Shown here piece by piece: positions 1 to 7,558 of a stretch of DNA of 8,619 nt (its first letter is position 1; each line of letters starts with the position of its first letter). Location of the stretch: positions 1 to 8,619 of the forward strand of contig JAKBAL010000066.1 of the NCBI GenBank assembly GCA_021809225.1. The letters run 5' to 3'. This stretch comes from Pseudomonadota bacterium. Lineage in GTDB: Bacteria > Pseudomonadota > Alphaproteobacteria > UBA9655. Under the pieces are notes generated by a model. It saw only the letters and a program-made list of their open reading frames with translations. It was not told the origin of the DNA and ran no database searches. Made by a program: the position numbers and the translations under genes.

Positions 1-1032
1 ATGGAAAAGCAAAAAGCTCTCGAGGCCGCCTTAGGTCAGATTGAGAAGGCATTTGGAAAAGGATCCGTCATGCGTCTCGGCCAACGAGATACAGTGACAG
101 GGGTAACTGCCATCTCCACAGGATCGATAGGGCTTGATATCGCCCTTGGGATTGGGGGACTTCCAAAAGGGCGTATTATTGAAATCTATGGACCGGAAAG
201 TTCTGGAAAAACAACCCTTGCCCTTCACGCCGTTGCAGAAGCTCAAAAGGTGGGAGGCACATGTGCCTTTGTGGATGCAGAGCATGCCCTTGATCCTCAG
301 TATGCTCGTAAGTTGGGCGTTGATACAGACAACCTTATTATTTCCCAACCTGATACAGGGGAGCAAGCTCTTGAAATTGCCGATACCCTTGTTCGCTCAG
401 GTGCTATAGATATATTGGTCATTGACAGCGTTGCAGCTCTTGTCCCTAAAGCTGAACTTGAAGGAGAAATGGGTGATTCTCATATGGGCCTTCAAGCGCG
501 TCTTATGAGTCAAGCTTTGCGGAAACTGACAGGATCTGTTTCAAAAACAAACTGTATGGTGATTTTTATCAATCAAATCCGTCAGAAAATTGGCGTTATG
601 TTTGGGAATCCTGAAACGACCACGGGAGGGAACGCCCTCAAGTTTTATGCATCCATCCGTTTAGACATTCGCCGTATTGGTGCTCTTAAAGATCGGGATG
701 AAGTTGTCGGGAATCAAACCCGGGTCAAGGTCGTCAAAAACAAGCTTGCACCGCCCTTTAAGGTGGTTGAATTTGATATCATGTATGGAGAAGGGATTTC
801 CAAAATGGGAGAGCTCATTGATTTAGGTGTCAAAGCAAACTTCATTGAAAAATCAGGATCTTGGTATTCCTATAAAAATCAACGCATCGGTCAAGGCCGG
901 GATAATACCCGTGGTTTTTTAAAGGAAAATCCTGCCATTGCGGCTGAAATTGAAGCATCCATCCGTGCCAATATAGGTGTTGTGAGCCAAATTCTTGCAC
1001 CTTCAGAAACGACGGAGGATGCAGCTGCTTAA
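1..1032 (+). CDS. recA: Recombinase RecA
   Basis: This is the DNA-dependent ATPase that forms filaments on single-stranded DNA, catalyses homologous strand exchange and stimulates LexA-type self-cleavage in the SOS response (family knowledge). The 343-residue translation shows the N-terminal polymerisation helix ([17 protein letters not shown]), the Walker A loop GPESSGKT at residues 64-71, the catalytic glutamate in DAEH (E94), Walker B ILVIDS ending near D142, and the DNA-binding loop-2 region [14 protein letters not shown]. The C-terminal domain ends in a short acidic stretch (ETTED). Length is normal, since E. coli RecA has 353 residues. The ATG is the first base of the window, so its ribosome binding site and any LexA-type operator are not visible, and a slightly earlier start cannot be excluded. 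alaS lies 149 bases downstream on the same strand, a pairing seen in many alphaproteobacteria. Confidence 0.98.
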   Translation: MEKQKALEAALGQIEKAFGKGSVMRLGQRDTVTGVTAISTGSIGLDIALGIGGLPKGRIIEIYGPESSGKTTLALHAVAEAQKVGGTCAFVDAEHALDPQYARKLGVDTDNLIISQPDTGEQALEIADTLVRSGAIDILVIDSVAALVPKAELEGEMGDSHMGLQARLMSQALRKLTGSVSKTNCMVIFINQIRQKIGVMFGNPETTTGGNALKFYASIRLDIRRIGALKDRDEVVGNQTRVKVVKNKLAPPFKVVEFDIMYGEGISKMGELIDLGVKANFIEKSGSWYSYKNQRIGQGRDNTRGFLKENPAIAAEIEASIRANIGVVSQILAPSETTEDAAA

Positions 1033-1071
1033 AATGGGGAAGCACCAGATAAACTCCACAGGTTGTTTTTT

Positions 1072-1148
1072 CTGGATTGCTTCGCTCTGCTTGCAATGAC
1101 GACTCCCCTATCCGTCATTGCGAGGAGCGCAACGACGAAGCAATCCAG
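1072..1148. repeat. Imperfect palindromic intergenic repeat element
   Basis: The left arm (1072-1101) and right arm (1113-1148) are inverted copies around an 11-base loop. The outer 13 bases pair perfectly (CTGGATTGCTTCG with CGAAGCAATCCAG), and the inner 9 bases pair perfectly (GCAATGACG with CGTCATTGC). The left arm lacks 6 bases found in the right arm, so the stem has a bulge. The right arm, CGTCATTGCGAGGAGC..., is the recognisable core of a dispersed palindromic repeat common in alphaproteobacterial and other genomes. It is often mistranslated as HCEER(N/S)DEAIQ. It lies between recA and alaS and could fold in the transcript and attenuate read-through. No U-tract follows the hairpin, so it does not look like a simple intrinsic terminator. 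Confidence 0.85.
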
Positions 1149-1164
1149 TCCTTAAGCAAAACTC

Positions 1165-1170
1165 AAGAGG
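1165..1170 (+). promoter_or_regulatory. Ribosome binding site deciding the alaS start
   Basis: AAGAGG ends 11 bases before the ATG at 1182. It lies downstream of the palindromic element and supports translation starting at 1182 rather than at an in-frame ATG at 1077, which would run through the repeat. Confidence 0.6.
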
Positions 1171-1181
1171 CAAAAGTATCC

Positions 1182-3818
1182 ATGCAAACCACAGCAGATA
1201 TCAGGTCATTCTTTTTAGAGTATTTTCAAAATCGAGGGCATACAGTTGTGCCGTCAAGCTCGCTTGTTCCCCTCAATGATCCGACCCTTTTGTTTACGGC
1301 GGCGGGTATGGTCCAGTTTAAAAATGTTTTTACCGAGCAGGAAACACTTCCTTTTACAAGGGCTGTGTCTGCTCAAAAATGTATTCGGGCTGGAGGGAAA
1401 CATAACGATCTTGAAAACGTCGGTCACACAGCGCGCCACCATACTTTCTTTGAAATGTTGGGGAACTTTTCCTTTGGGGATTATTTTAAAGAGGAAGCGA
1501 TTCACCTGGCATGGACCCTTATCACGAAAGAGTGGGGTATTTCTCCTGAAAAACTTGTCGTAACAGTTTATAGTGAGGATGAGGAAGCAGCGACTCTATG
1601 GCGTAAAATTTCGGGTCTCCCTGCTAATAAAATTATCCCCATTGCGAATAAGGATGAAAATTATTGGTCTATGGGTGATACGGGACCCAGCGGACCCTGT
1701 TCTGAAATTTTCTATGACCATGGGGCTCATATTCCTGGTGGACCTCCTGGAAGTCCCGAAGCAGGCGGAGATCGGTTTGTGGAAATCTGGAACCTGGTTT
1801 TCATGCAGTATGAACAATTGGGGCCGGATGAGACTATTCTCCTTCCCAAACCTTCTGTGGATACGGGAATGGGAATTGAACGCCTCGCAGCCGTTCTCCA
1901 GGGGGTTCATGACAATTTTGATACGGATATTTTTAAAGCCATTATTGAAGCTTCAGAAGAAATAACCAAAACTCAAGCCACGGGCCCACATCGAGATTCC
2001 CATCGGGTGATTGCGGACCACTTGCGGTCAAGTTGCTTTTTGATGGCTGATGGTGTTTTGCCTAGCAATGAAGGACGCGGTTATGTGTTACGTCGAATAC
2101 TCCGCCGGGCGATGCGTCATGTCCAGCTCTTAGGGTATAAGGGATCCCTCATGGCAAAGCTCGTGCCCACTCTCGAAGAGAAAATGGGACGTGCCTACCC
2201 TGAGCTCGTCCGTGCAACGCCCCTGATTGTCGAAACCTTAAATCTGGAAGAAGAGCGCTTTCGGCAAACCTTAGAAAAAGGGCTTAAACTCCTTTCTGAA
2301 GAATCTGAAAAGGTGAAAGATCTTTTACCGGGTGAAGTGGCCTTTAAACTTTATGATACCTATGGATTTCCTTTGGATTTAACTCAGGATGTTTTGCGCG
2401 GCGAAGGTAAATCCGTGGATGCGGAAGGGTTTCAACAAGCTATGGAACGACAAAAGGCGGAAGCCAGGGCGGCTTGGGCCGGATCGGGAGAGAGCAAAAC
2501 AGACCGCATTTGGTTTGAATTGAGGGATCAACTCCATGCCACTGAATTCCTTGGCTACGAAACAACGGTTGCTGAAGGCATCATTGAAGCTTTTGTTAAA
2601 GATGGACGTTCAGTTACTCATGTTAAAGCAGGGGAGGGGGTGGCTCTTCTTGTGAATCAAACGCCCTTTTATGGAGAGTCGGGTGGCCAAATGGGTGATA
2701 CAGGGGTTATTTCATCACTTACGGGTAAGATGGTTATTGAGGATACCCATCGCAAGCTAGGGGATTTAATAGTGCATCATGGTCGGGTAGTTGAAGGGGA
2801 GTTTAAGATTGGAGAAGCGGTTCATTTGAGTGTGGATGCTGAGCGTCGCATTCTTTTGCGAGCCAATCATTCGGCAACCCATCTTCTTCACACAGCTCTT
2901 CGCAAGCGCTTGGGGGCTCATGTTACCCAAAAAGGATCCCTCGTGGCACCTGATCGGTTGCGTTTTGATTTTAGTCACCCTAAAGCGTTAACAGATGAAG
3001 AAGTTCAAACCATAGAACGAGAAGTGAATGATCAAATTCGTCAAAATACACCTGTAAATGTCTGCCTGATGACACCTGAGGAAGCGACAAAGGGAGGCGC
3101 CCTGGCCCTTTTTGGCGAAAAGTATGGCGAAGAAGTCCGCGTGGTTTCGATGGGAGATGAGGTCGATGACCCTTTTTCCGTTGAGCTTTGTGGCGGAACC
3201 CATGTGAGTCGTACAGGAGACATTGGGTATTTTAAATTCATTTCAGAATCAGGGGTTGCCGCCGGAATTCGTCGTATCGAAGCTTTAACGGGTCGTATGG
3301 CTGAAGATTTTGCTTTGAGCCAACAAAAGCTCGTTGTTAATCTTGCTGACCAGCTTAAAATTGCCCCTACTTCTGTGGGGGAAAAAGTAGGACAGCTTTT
3401 AGAGGAACGTAAATTTTTAGAGCGGGAAGTCCAAGCCCTTCGTCAACGACTAGCTACATCCGGTGGGGGAGACTCCCAAAAACCAGAGATGATCAATGGT
3501 GTGCCGTTTTTTAAGCGCCACTTAAAAGATATTCCTCCTCAAGACCTTAAACCCATCGTAGATCAGCTAAGGGACGAATATAAATCGGGTGTTTTTGCTG
3601 TTGTTAGTGAGAGCGAAGGAAAAGTCTCGATCGTCATTGGGGTCAGCCCAGATCTTCTTTTCAAGTTTAACGCCGTTGATTTAATTCGCAAAGTTGTTGC
3701 CTGCATTGGTGGGAAGGGAGGCGGTGGCCGTCCCGATCTCGCCCAAGCTGGAGGACCCGATGCGGAGGGGATTGAGAGTCTTTTTGGGGAGTTGGCGGCT
3801 GAATTTGCACGAGAGTAA
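1182..3818 (+). CDS. alaS: Alanine--tRNA ligase
   Basis: Class II aminoacyl-tRNA synthetase that activates alanine with ATP, charges tRNA-Ala in the cytoplasm, and edits Ser/Gly mischarging (family knowledge). The protein has 878 residues from this start, normal for the family. The catalytic core carries the AlaRS signatures [20 protein letters not shown] (67-86) and [14 protein letters not shown] (89-102), followed by [17 protein letters not shown] and the motif-3 region GMGIERL (229-235). The editing domain has both halves of the zinc site, H563/H567 in HSATHLLH and C670/H674 in CGGTH. The C-Ala domain ends with the glycine-rich [18 protein letters not shown] (843-860). An in-frame ATG at 1077 would add 35 residues encoded by the palindromic repeat. 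I reject it because family N-termini begin close to [15 protein letters not shown] and an RBS precedes 1182. No frame disruption was seen. Confidence 0.97.
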   Translation: MQTTADIRSFFLEYFQNRGHTVVPSSSLVPLNDPTLLFTAAGMVQFKNVFTEQETLPFTRAVSAQKCIRAGGKHNDLENVGHTARHHTFFEMLGNFSFGDYFKEEAIHLAWTLITKEWGISPEKLVVTVYSEDEEAATLWRKISGLPANKIIPIANKDENYWSMGDTGPSGPCSEIFYDHGAHIPGGPPGSPEAGGDRFVEIWNLVFMQYEQLGPDETILLPKPSVDTGMGIERLAAVLQGVHDNFDTDIFKAIIEASEEITKTQATGPHRDSHRVIADHLRSSCFLMADGVLPSNEGRGYVLRRILRRAMRHVQLLGYKGSLMAKLVPTLEEKMGRAYPELVRATPLIVETLNLEEERFRQTLEKGLKLLSEESEKVKDLLPGEVAFKLYDTYGFPLDLTQDVLRGEGKSVDAEGFQQAMERQKAEARAAWAGSGESKTDRIWFELRDQLHATEFLGYETTVAEGIIEAFVKDGRSVTHVKAGEGVALLVNQTPFYGESGGQMGDTGVISSLTGKMVIEDTHRKLGDLIVHHGRVVEGEFKIGEAVHLSVDAERRILLRANHSATHLLHTALRKRLGAHVTQKGSLVAPDRLRFDFSHPKALTDEEVQTIEREVNDQIRQNTPVNVCLMTPEEATKGGALALFGEKYGEEVRVVSMGDEVDDPFSVELCGGTHVSRTGDIGYFKFISESGVAAGIRRIEALTGRMAEDFALSQQKLVVNLADQLKIAPTSVGEKVGQLLEERKFLEREVQALRQRLATSGGGDSQKPEMINGVPFFKRHLKDIPPQDLKPIVDQLRDEYKSGVFAVVSESEGKVSIVIGVSPDLLFKFNAVDLIRKVVACIGGKGGGGRPDLAQAGGPDAEGIESLFGELAAEFARE

Positions 3819-3820
3819 AA

Positions 3821-3934
3821 ATGGATTTAAAGTTTTTCTCGGGTAAAGAAACAATTGAATACGTCATCTTTGCAACGATTATAGCAGGTATTTTATGGGG
3901 TCTTGAAGTCCTCATCCGTTGGTTCTTCGGATAG
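3821..3934 (+). CDS. Possible 37-residue single-pass membrane protein
   Basis: A short frame begins two bases after the alaS stop, in a different frame, and encodes 37 residues. The N-terminus is short and mixed-charge (MDLKFFSGKETIEY). A single hydrophobic helix follows (VIFATIIAGILWGLEVLI, about residues 15-32), then a RWFFG end. The tight spacing after alaS suggests translational coupling, and GAGAG at 3811-3815 lies five bases before the ATG as a weak ribosome binding site. The well-formed transmembrane segment favours a real small protein over chance, but one short frame is weak evidence. I do not recognise the family and assign no function. Confidence 0.45.
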   Translation: MDLKFFSGKETIEYVIFATIIAGILWGLEVLIRWFFG

Positions 3935-3963
3935 TGATTCAAGGCCATTATAAATCCGAGGGG

Positions 3964-4049
3964 TTATTAGAAATTAATCTTGCTAAATTTGCTTATAATC
4001 TCTTATATAAAAAAAGTTTTATACAATATTATTTTTATGGGTAGGATAA
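3964..4049 (+). promoter_or_regulatory. AT-rich probable promoter region of the 4050 gene
   Basis: The 115-base gap between the small frame and the next gene is strongly AT-rich in its second half. It contains a consensus -10 hexamer TATAAT at 3994-3999, preceded by TGC one base off the extended -10 position. No good -35 hexamer sits at the usual 17-base distance. A second candidate, TATACA, lies at 4020-4025. AGGA at 4043-4046, just before the ATG at 4050, is the likely ribosome binding site, with short spacing. No operator or terminator hairpin was found. Confidence 0.4.
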
Positions 4050-5933
4050 ATGCTTCGTAGATCTTCTCGCATCTTATTCTTTTTAGGGACTCTTTCAGTA
4101 TCTGTTTCTTCTTTAGAAGCTGTTGGATCAAACTATCTCTTTGACCCCACTTCTATTTTTCAACCCCATCCCAGTGGGGGGCGTAGAACCAATCCTGTGC
4201 GAACAACTCATGCGGATCTCTTGCATCAAGAGGGAATTAAGGGATGTACGAAGAAGGGAACAAGATTTACCGTTGCTCTTATTGATTCCCACTTTAATCC
4301 AAATTTTACAAAGACACTGAGTGATAAGGGGCTTATTCATCCTCATGCTTTATCATGGGGTAATTCTTTTATTCTCGCTCCTGGAGAAAAATATGATTTT
4401 TCCTGTTCTAACTTAGAAGGACCCCTTAAGCACGCGCATTTAAGAAAAAATAAGGCAAAAACAGCGGTGGAAAAAAGAGAGGCTCAAAAAGAAATAGATG
4501 TAATTAACCATGTTTTAGAACTGAGGCGCTCTAACAAACGTTCGAGAGAGGCTCTTTTTAAACAGTACACGGGGAATGGTGCGTTAGGTCAAGGTGCTCT
4601 TAATGAAGGCTCAGGCATGATGGATGCCTTCCATTTAATTGCTCCGGAAGCACAAATTCTTCCTATTGATATTGATGTTATGGCGTGTTCGAGGATGAAT
4701 AAGGATGGTCTACTTGTGACTGGCGCTCGAGCTCTGACGAAAGCACTTAAGAAAGCTCTTCGTTATCGTGTCGATGCCATTGCGATTGGGTCTGGACTTG
4801 AGACCTTGAATGAAAAGGGAATAGTTGAGATTAAGTCAGCGGTTGGGTGCGGTATTCCTGTTTTTATTGGTGTTGGGGGAGATTCTAACAAAAAACAAGG
4901 AGTACTAAAACGTATTAGTCAAGGCTGGGATGCTGTGCAAAGACGTCCTATCAGATCAAAAATGCAAGAATTATTTGAAAAAGTAGATAGAAAAGGAATT
5001 CATTTCGTTGGAGCATTAGGATATAAAGAAAATGGAAGAGAAAAAATTTCTGAACATACTCAACTTCCAGATGAGTCGACGGAGCCTTATTTTACGCTCG
5101 CACCAGGAGAAAAACTTCCTATCCGTACAGGTACGAATCCGCTTCAGCTTCTTGAAACTCCACGTTTTTCCGCAGCCCAGGCTGCAGGGGGATTTATTCT
5201 CTTAAAGCAAGATGTCTGGAGCCGAGGATATCAGTATCCACGGGAGTATGATTCGGTCGATCGCCTTTTAAAGGCCATGCATGACTCTGGACGAGATGTA
5301 ACTTATAAAAAGAAAGGACTTTTAAAAGAGGAAACATTTAAGGCACTGGATCTACAGCAAGCTCAAAAGCTTGCAAGGGAAATGTGTAACCCTCATCCTC
5401 TTCAGCCTCAGCCAGCTCCCAAAAAGCCAGCTCCCAAAAAGCCTGCTCCTCAGAAGCCGGTACCGCAGAAACCAGTTCCTGCCCCTCAGAAGCCAGTTCT
5501 CAAAAAACCTGCTCCTCAGAAGCCGGTATCGCAGAAGCCAGTTCCTGCCCCTCAGAAGCCAGTTCTCAAAAAACCTGCTCCCAAAAAGTTAGTTCCACAG
5601 AAGTCGGTTCTCAAAAAACCTGCTCCTCAAAAACCAGCTCCTCAAAAACCAGCTCCTAAAAAACCAGCTCCTAAAAAGTTAGCCCCTCAGAAGCCAGTTC
5701 TCAAAAAAACTGCACCTCAGAAGCTAGCTCCCAAAAAGTTAGTTCCTCAGAAGCCATCTCCCAAAAAGTCAGTAGTTAAGAAAATAGCTCCAGTTCGTAA
5801 AGCAATCATTAGAAAAAAAGTGGTCACTAAAAAAGCTATTGCTAAAAAAGGAGTAGCTGTAAAAAGAGCTTCTCCTCAGAGAGCTTCCCCTCAGAAGTTT
5901 TCACGATTCCGGGGAAAGATTCGTAGAAGATAA
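4050..5933 (+). CDS. Exported subtilisin-fold (S8-like) protein, catalytic residues apparently substituted, Lys/Pro-rich tail
   Basis: The 627-residue protein begins with a signal peptide (MLRRSSRILFFLGTLSVSVS, cleavage probably near residues 21-27). Landmarks of the S8 peptidase fold follow in the correct order. VALIDSHFNPN (75-85) matches the Asp motif and keeps D79. EGSGMMDAFHLIAPEAQILP (186-205) matches HGTHVAG..APEA.ILP but has E186 at the His position. VFIGVGGDSN (271-280) matches the AAGNS strand with D278 at the Asn position. FVGALG (319-324) and LAPGE (350-354) match VGA and APG. TPRFSAAQAAGG (370-381) matches GTSMA.PHVAG with R372 at the Ser position in an ungapped alignment; S374 lies nearby. 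A charged insert sits at about 127-171. Residues 452-577 are PAPKKP/PAPQKP-type repeats, and the end is Lys/Arg-rich. The fold call is by eye. It may be a pseudoprotease or have a rearranged active site. It converges with the next gene 23 bases away. Confidence 0.8.
   Translation: MLRRSSRILFFLGTLSVSVSSLEAVGSNYLFDPTSIFQPHPSGGRRTNPVRTTHADLLHQEGIKGCTKKGTRFTVALIDSHFNPNFTKTLSDKGLIHPHALSWGNSFILAPGEKYDFSCSNLEGPLKHAHLRKNKAKTAVEKREAQKEIDVINHVLELRRSNKRSREALFKQYTGNGALGQGALNEGSGMMDAFHLIAPEAQILPIDIDVMACSRMNKDGLLVTGARALTKALKKALRYRVDAIAIGSGLETLNEKGIVEIKSAVGCGIPVFIGVGGDSNKKQGVLKRISQGWDAVQRRPIRSKMQELFEKVDRKGIHFVGALGYKENGREKISEHTQLPDESTEPYFTLAPGEKLPIRTGTNPLQLLETPRFSAAQAAGGFILLKQDVWSRGYQYPREYDSVDRLLKAMHDSGRDVTYKKKGLLKEETFKALDLQQAQKLAREMCNPHPLQPQPAPKKPAPKKPAPQKPVPQKPVPAPQKPVLKKPAPQKPVSQKPVPAPQKPVLKKPAPKKLVPQKSVLKKPAPQKPAPQKPAPKKPAPKKLAPQKPVLKKTAPQKLAPKKLVPQKPSPKKSVVKKIAPVRKAIIRKKVVTKKAIAKKGVAVKRASPQRASPQKFSRFRGKIRRR
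5403..5780 (+). repeat. Degenerate Lys/Pro codon repeat tract with a 66-bp tandem duplication
   Basis: Inside the 4050 gene, short units encoding PAPKKP, PAPQKP, PVLKKP and PKKLVPQK repeat for about 126 codons. The clearest unit is a direct tandem duplication, 5454-5519 and 5520-5585. Both halves encode 22 residues beginning KPV(P/S)QKPVPAPQKPVLKK and differ at about 5 of 66 bases. The high DNA identity means the duplication is recent. Several A6-A7 runs, for example around 5702-5709, add slippage potential. Confidence 0.85.
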
Positions 5934-5956
5934 TAAGTTCCCAGAATCCATAAATG

Positions 5957-7510
5957 TTACGCTGTCTTTTTAGCCCCAGGCTGTTTCACAGCGTCCCGTG
6001 GGTGCGTTGTAACATTGACTTTCTTTTTCTGTTCAAATGGAGCTATAACACGATCAACCAATTGTTTTAATGCTTCTCTAGTTGCTCCTGGCTTTAATGC
6101 CTTTTCAAAGGCATTATAGGTGAGTAAATCATTTTTCTTTATCCATTGGAAACTTTCTCTAGAACCTATATAATAAAGGTTACGAAGCGTGAAATAATGC
6201 TCTAATATGCTTGATAATAAACTATGCACATAAAAGGATCCTTCTAAAGTATTATCCATTTTCCAGAAATTCATTTTTATTTCATCGACCACTTTTTGCT
6301 TTATTTGATCAGATGTAAAAAATCCTTGATCATATGTTCCTTTTATAGCCTCTATAAAGCGGTCCCCGAGTTGGTTTTTTTGAAGCAATACTGCAGTCTC
6401 TTGCACAAGGCTTAAAAATCCTATCGCATTCATGTCATTCAGAACGTCTTCTGACAAAATGTGAAGATCAAGATAGAAACCTTTAAATAGATCGCGCACG
6501 CTTTCACTTGGAGTTCCTCCCCCTCGAAAAGCTATAAAATCATAATCACTCTTAGAACTGGCGGTCCCTTGCGCGCGTGACCCAAATAAAATAAGCGTAT
6601 GAACCCCATAAGTTTTCTGAATATGCTGAACAATATCAGGTAATAGTGAATCTTTTGAGAAGACATATTTTTCTTTTTTTTGAGGCTTCTTGAGGGCGCT
6701 GTTTTGATCTTGAACGTTAGTATCTAAATCAGGCCCGGCAACTCGCGTCAGTAACCCATGGAGCGACTCGTGGCAAGCCTTCGGAGCTAATGCTCTATTA
6801 AATGCTGTATACGTTAATGGGTCATACTTTTTTAACCACTCAAAGCTCTTTCTGGGCCCCTTATAGACGAGATTACGAATTGGAAAATATTCTGTCAATG
6901 CAAGGGTCAAAAATTTATGCCGATAAAAATATTCTCTTATCTCATTTTCCTGACTACGATTAAAATTCATTGTTAATAAACGAATTTTACTCTTCTTTGC
7001 TTCAGAGAGGTCTTCGCGATTATAAAATGCCTCTTTTACAGCATTAATAAATCGTTCCCCTTCATGATTTTGCTTGTATAAAATGACAGCTTCTTGCCAG
7101 AAAGTGAGTAAAGAAAAATTAGTAGCATCCTCTATTTTGAAGTTTTGCGGGTAGATAGAAACATCTAAGTAGGCCCCTTTAAAGAACTCTTGATAATTTT
7201 TTTTCTCTCCTGACTTTTGAAGTCCTATTAGATCATAATCACTTTTAACAGTTGCGGTTCCTCGAGCTCGAGAGCCATGGAGAATCACAGTATGCACGCC
7301 ATATTTTGCTCGTACATGCTGGACAATCTCTGGTAATAGCGGGTCATTTAAAATGGCCTGCTTATTTGAAAGAGGTCCTAACTCTATTGTTGGAAATACA
7401 TTTACTTTATTGTTAAAGTTGAAGGTATTTTTTGCACTTTCGCATAATTTTGCCCCTATAGGAATAAATAGGGTTAAACTAACGAAAAGAGTATAGAACA
7501 TCTTTCGCAT
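5957..7510 (-). CDS. Exported protein with two tandem polymerase-beta-type nucleotidyltransferase modules
   Basis: The 517-residue protein starts with a signal peptide (MRKMFYTLFVSLTLFIPIGA, about 1-20). Two homologous modules follow. Module 1 has GSRARG (79-84), SDYD (90-93) and a third acidic residue in YLDV (D116). Module 2 has GSRAQG (310-315), SDYD (321-324) and YLDL (D348). This is the GS...DxD...D metal-binding pattern of minimal nucleotidyltransferases, which transfer an NMP from an NTP. A helical region follows each catalytic core and contains a shared RNLxYxGxRxSFxWxKKxDxLTYxAF pattern (212-237 and 443-468). The core segments 56-98 and 287-329 share 28 of 43 residues. Family relatives include MNT antitoxins, aminoglycoside nucleotidyltransferases and AMPylating enzymes; the substrate here is unknown. 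A signal peptide is unusual for the fold. The start has only a weak RBS (GGCGG). The gene probably forms an operon with the small gene 48 bases upstream. Confidence 0.85.
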   Translation of the reverse strand: MRKMFYTLFVSLTLFIPIGAKLCESAKNTFNFNNKVNVFPTIELGPLSNKQAILNDPLLPEIVQHVRAKYGVHTVILHGSRARGTATVKSDYDLIGLQKSGEKKNYQEFFKGAYLDVSIYPQNFKIEDATNFSLLTFWQEAVILYKQNHEGERFINAVKEAFYNREDLSEAKKSKIRLLTMNFNRSQENEIREYFYRHKFLTLALTEYFPIRNLVYKGPRKSFEWLKKYDPLTYTAFNRALAPKACHESLHGLLTRVAGPDLDTNVQDQNSALKKPQKKEKYVFSKDSLLPDIVQHIQKTYGVHTLILFGSRAQGTASSKSDYDFIAFRGGGTPSESVRDLFKGFYLDLHILSEDVLNDMNAIGFLSLVQETAVLLQKNQLGDRFIEAIKGTYDQGFFTSDQIKQKVVDEIKMNFWKMDNTLEGSFYVHSLLSSILEHYFTLRNLYYIGSRESFQWIKKNDLLTYNAFEKALKPGATREALKQLVDRVIAPFEQKKKVNVTTHPRDAVKQPGAKKTA

Positions 7511-7558
7511 GACTCGAGCCGCCAGGATTTATAGCTGCAATTTAAGATTAAAATGACG

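Noticed and set aside
1077..1181. N-terminal extension of AlaS from an upstream in-frame ATG
   Set aside because: These 35 codons lie in the palindromic repeat and its flank, read as the familiar repeat mistranslation, and have no ribosome binding site as good as the one before 1182. The family N-terminus starts at [11 protein letters not shown].
31..3948. Antisense and overlapping frames within recA and alaS (for example 31-366, 842-1096, 1596-1910, 2988-3203 and 3667-3948 on the minus strand)
   Set aside because: They are shadows of strongly supported genes, with no recognisable domains or ribosome binding sites.
4606..5192. Assigning the 4050 gene product to active sedolisins (S53) because Glu and Asp replace His and Asn
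   Set aside because: Sedolisin spacing is Glu-x3-Asp; here E186 is followed by Asp six positions later. The GTSAS serine motif is not present and the N-terminal D79 follows S8 instead. Kept only as an alternative in the findings.
5371..5592. 73-residue + strand frame rich in Leu/Arg/Ser within the Lys/Pro tract
   Set aside because: It is the shifted reading of the repeat tract of the 4050 gene, with composition explained entirely by the repeats.
5403..5780. CRISPR-like or VNTR non-coding array
   Set aside because: The repeats keep the reading frame throughout, vary by codon, and have no unique spacers; they encode a protein tail.
5934..5956. Shared bidirectional terminator between the two convergent genes
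   Set aside because: The 23-base gap and its flanks show no stable stem followed by a T-run on either strand.
6900..6990. HEPN RNase motif (R-x4-6-H) in the helical domain of the exported nucleotidyltransferase
   Set aside because: Module 1 has R192 and H198, but module 2 has Glu instead of Arg at the equivalent place, so the match is probably chance.
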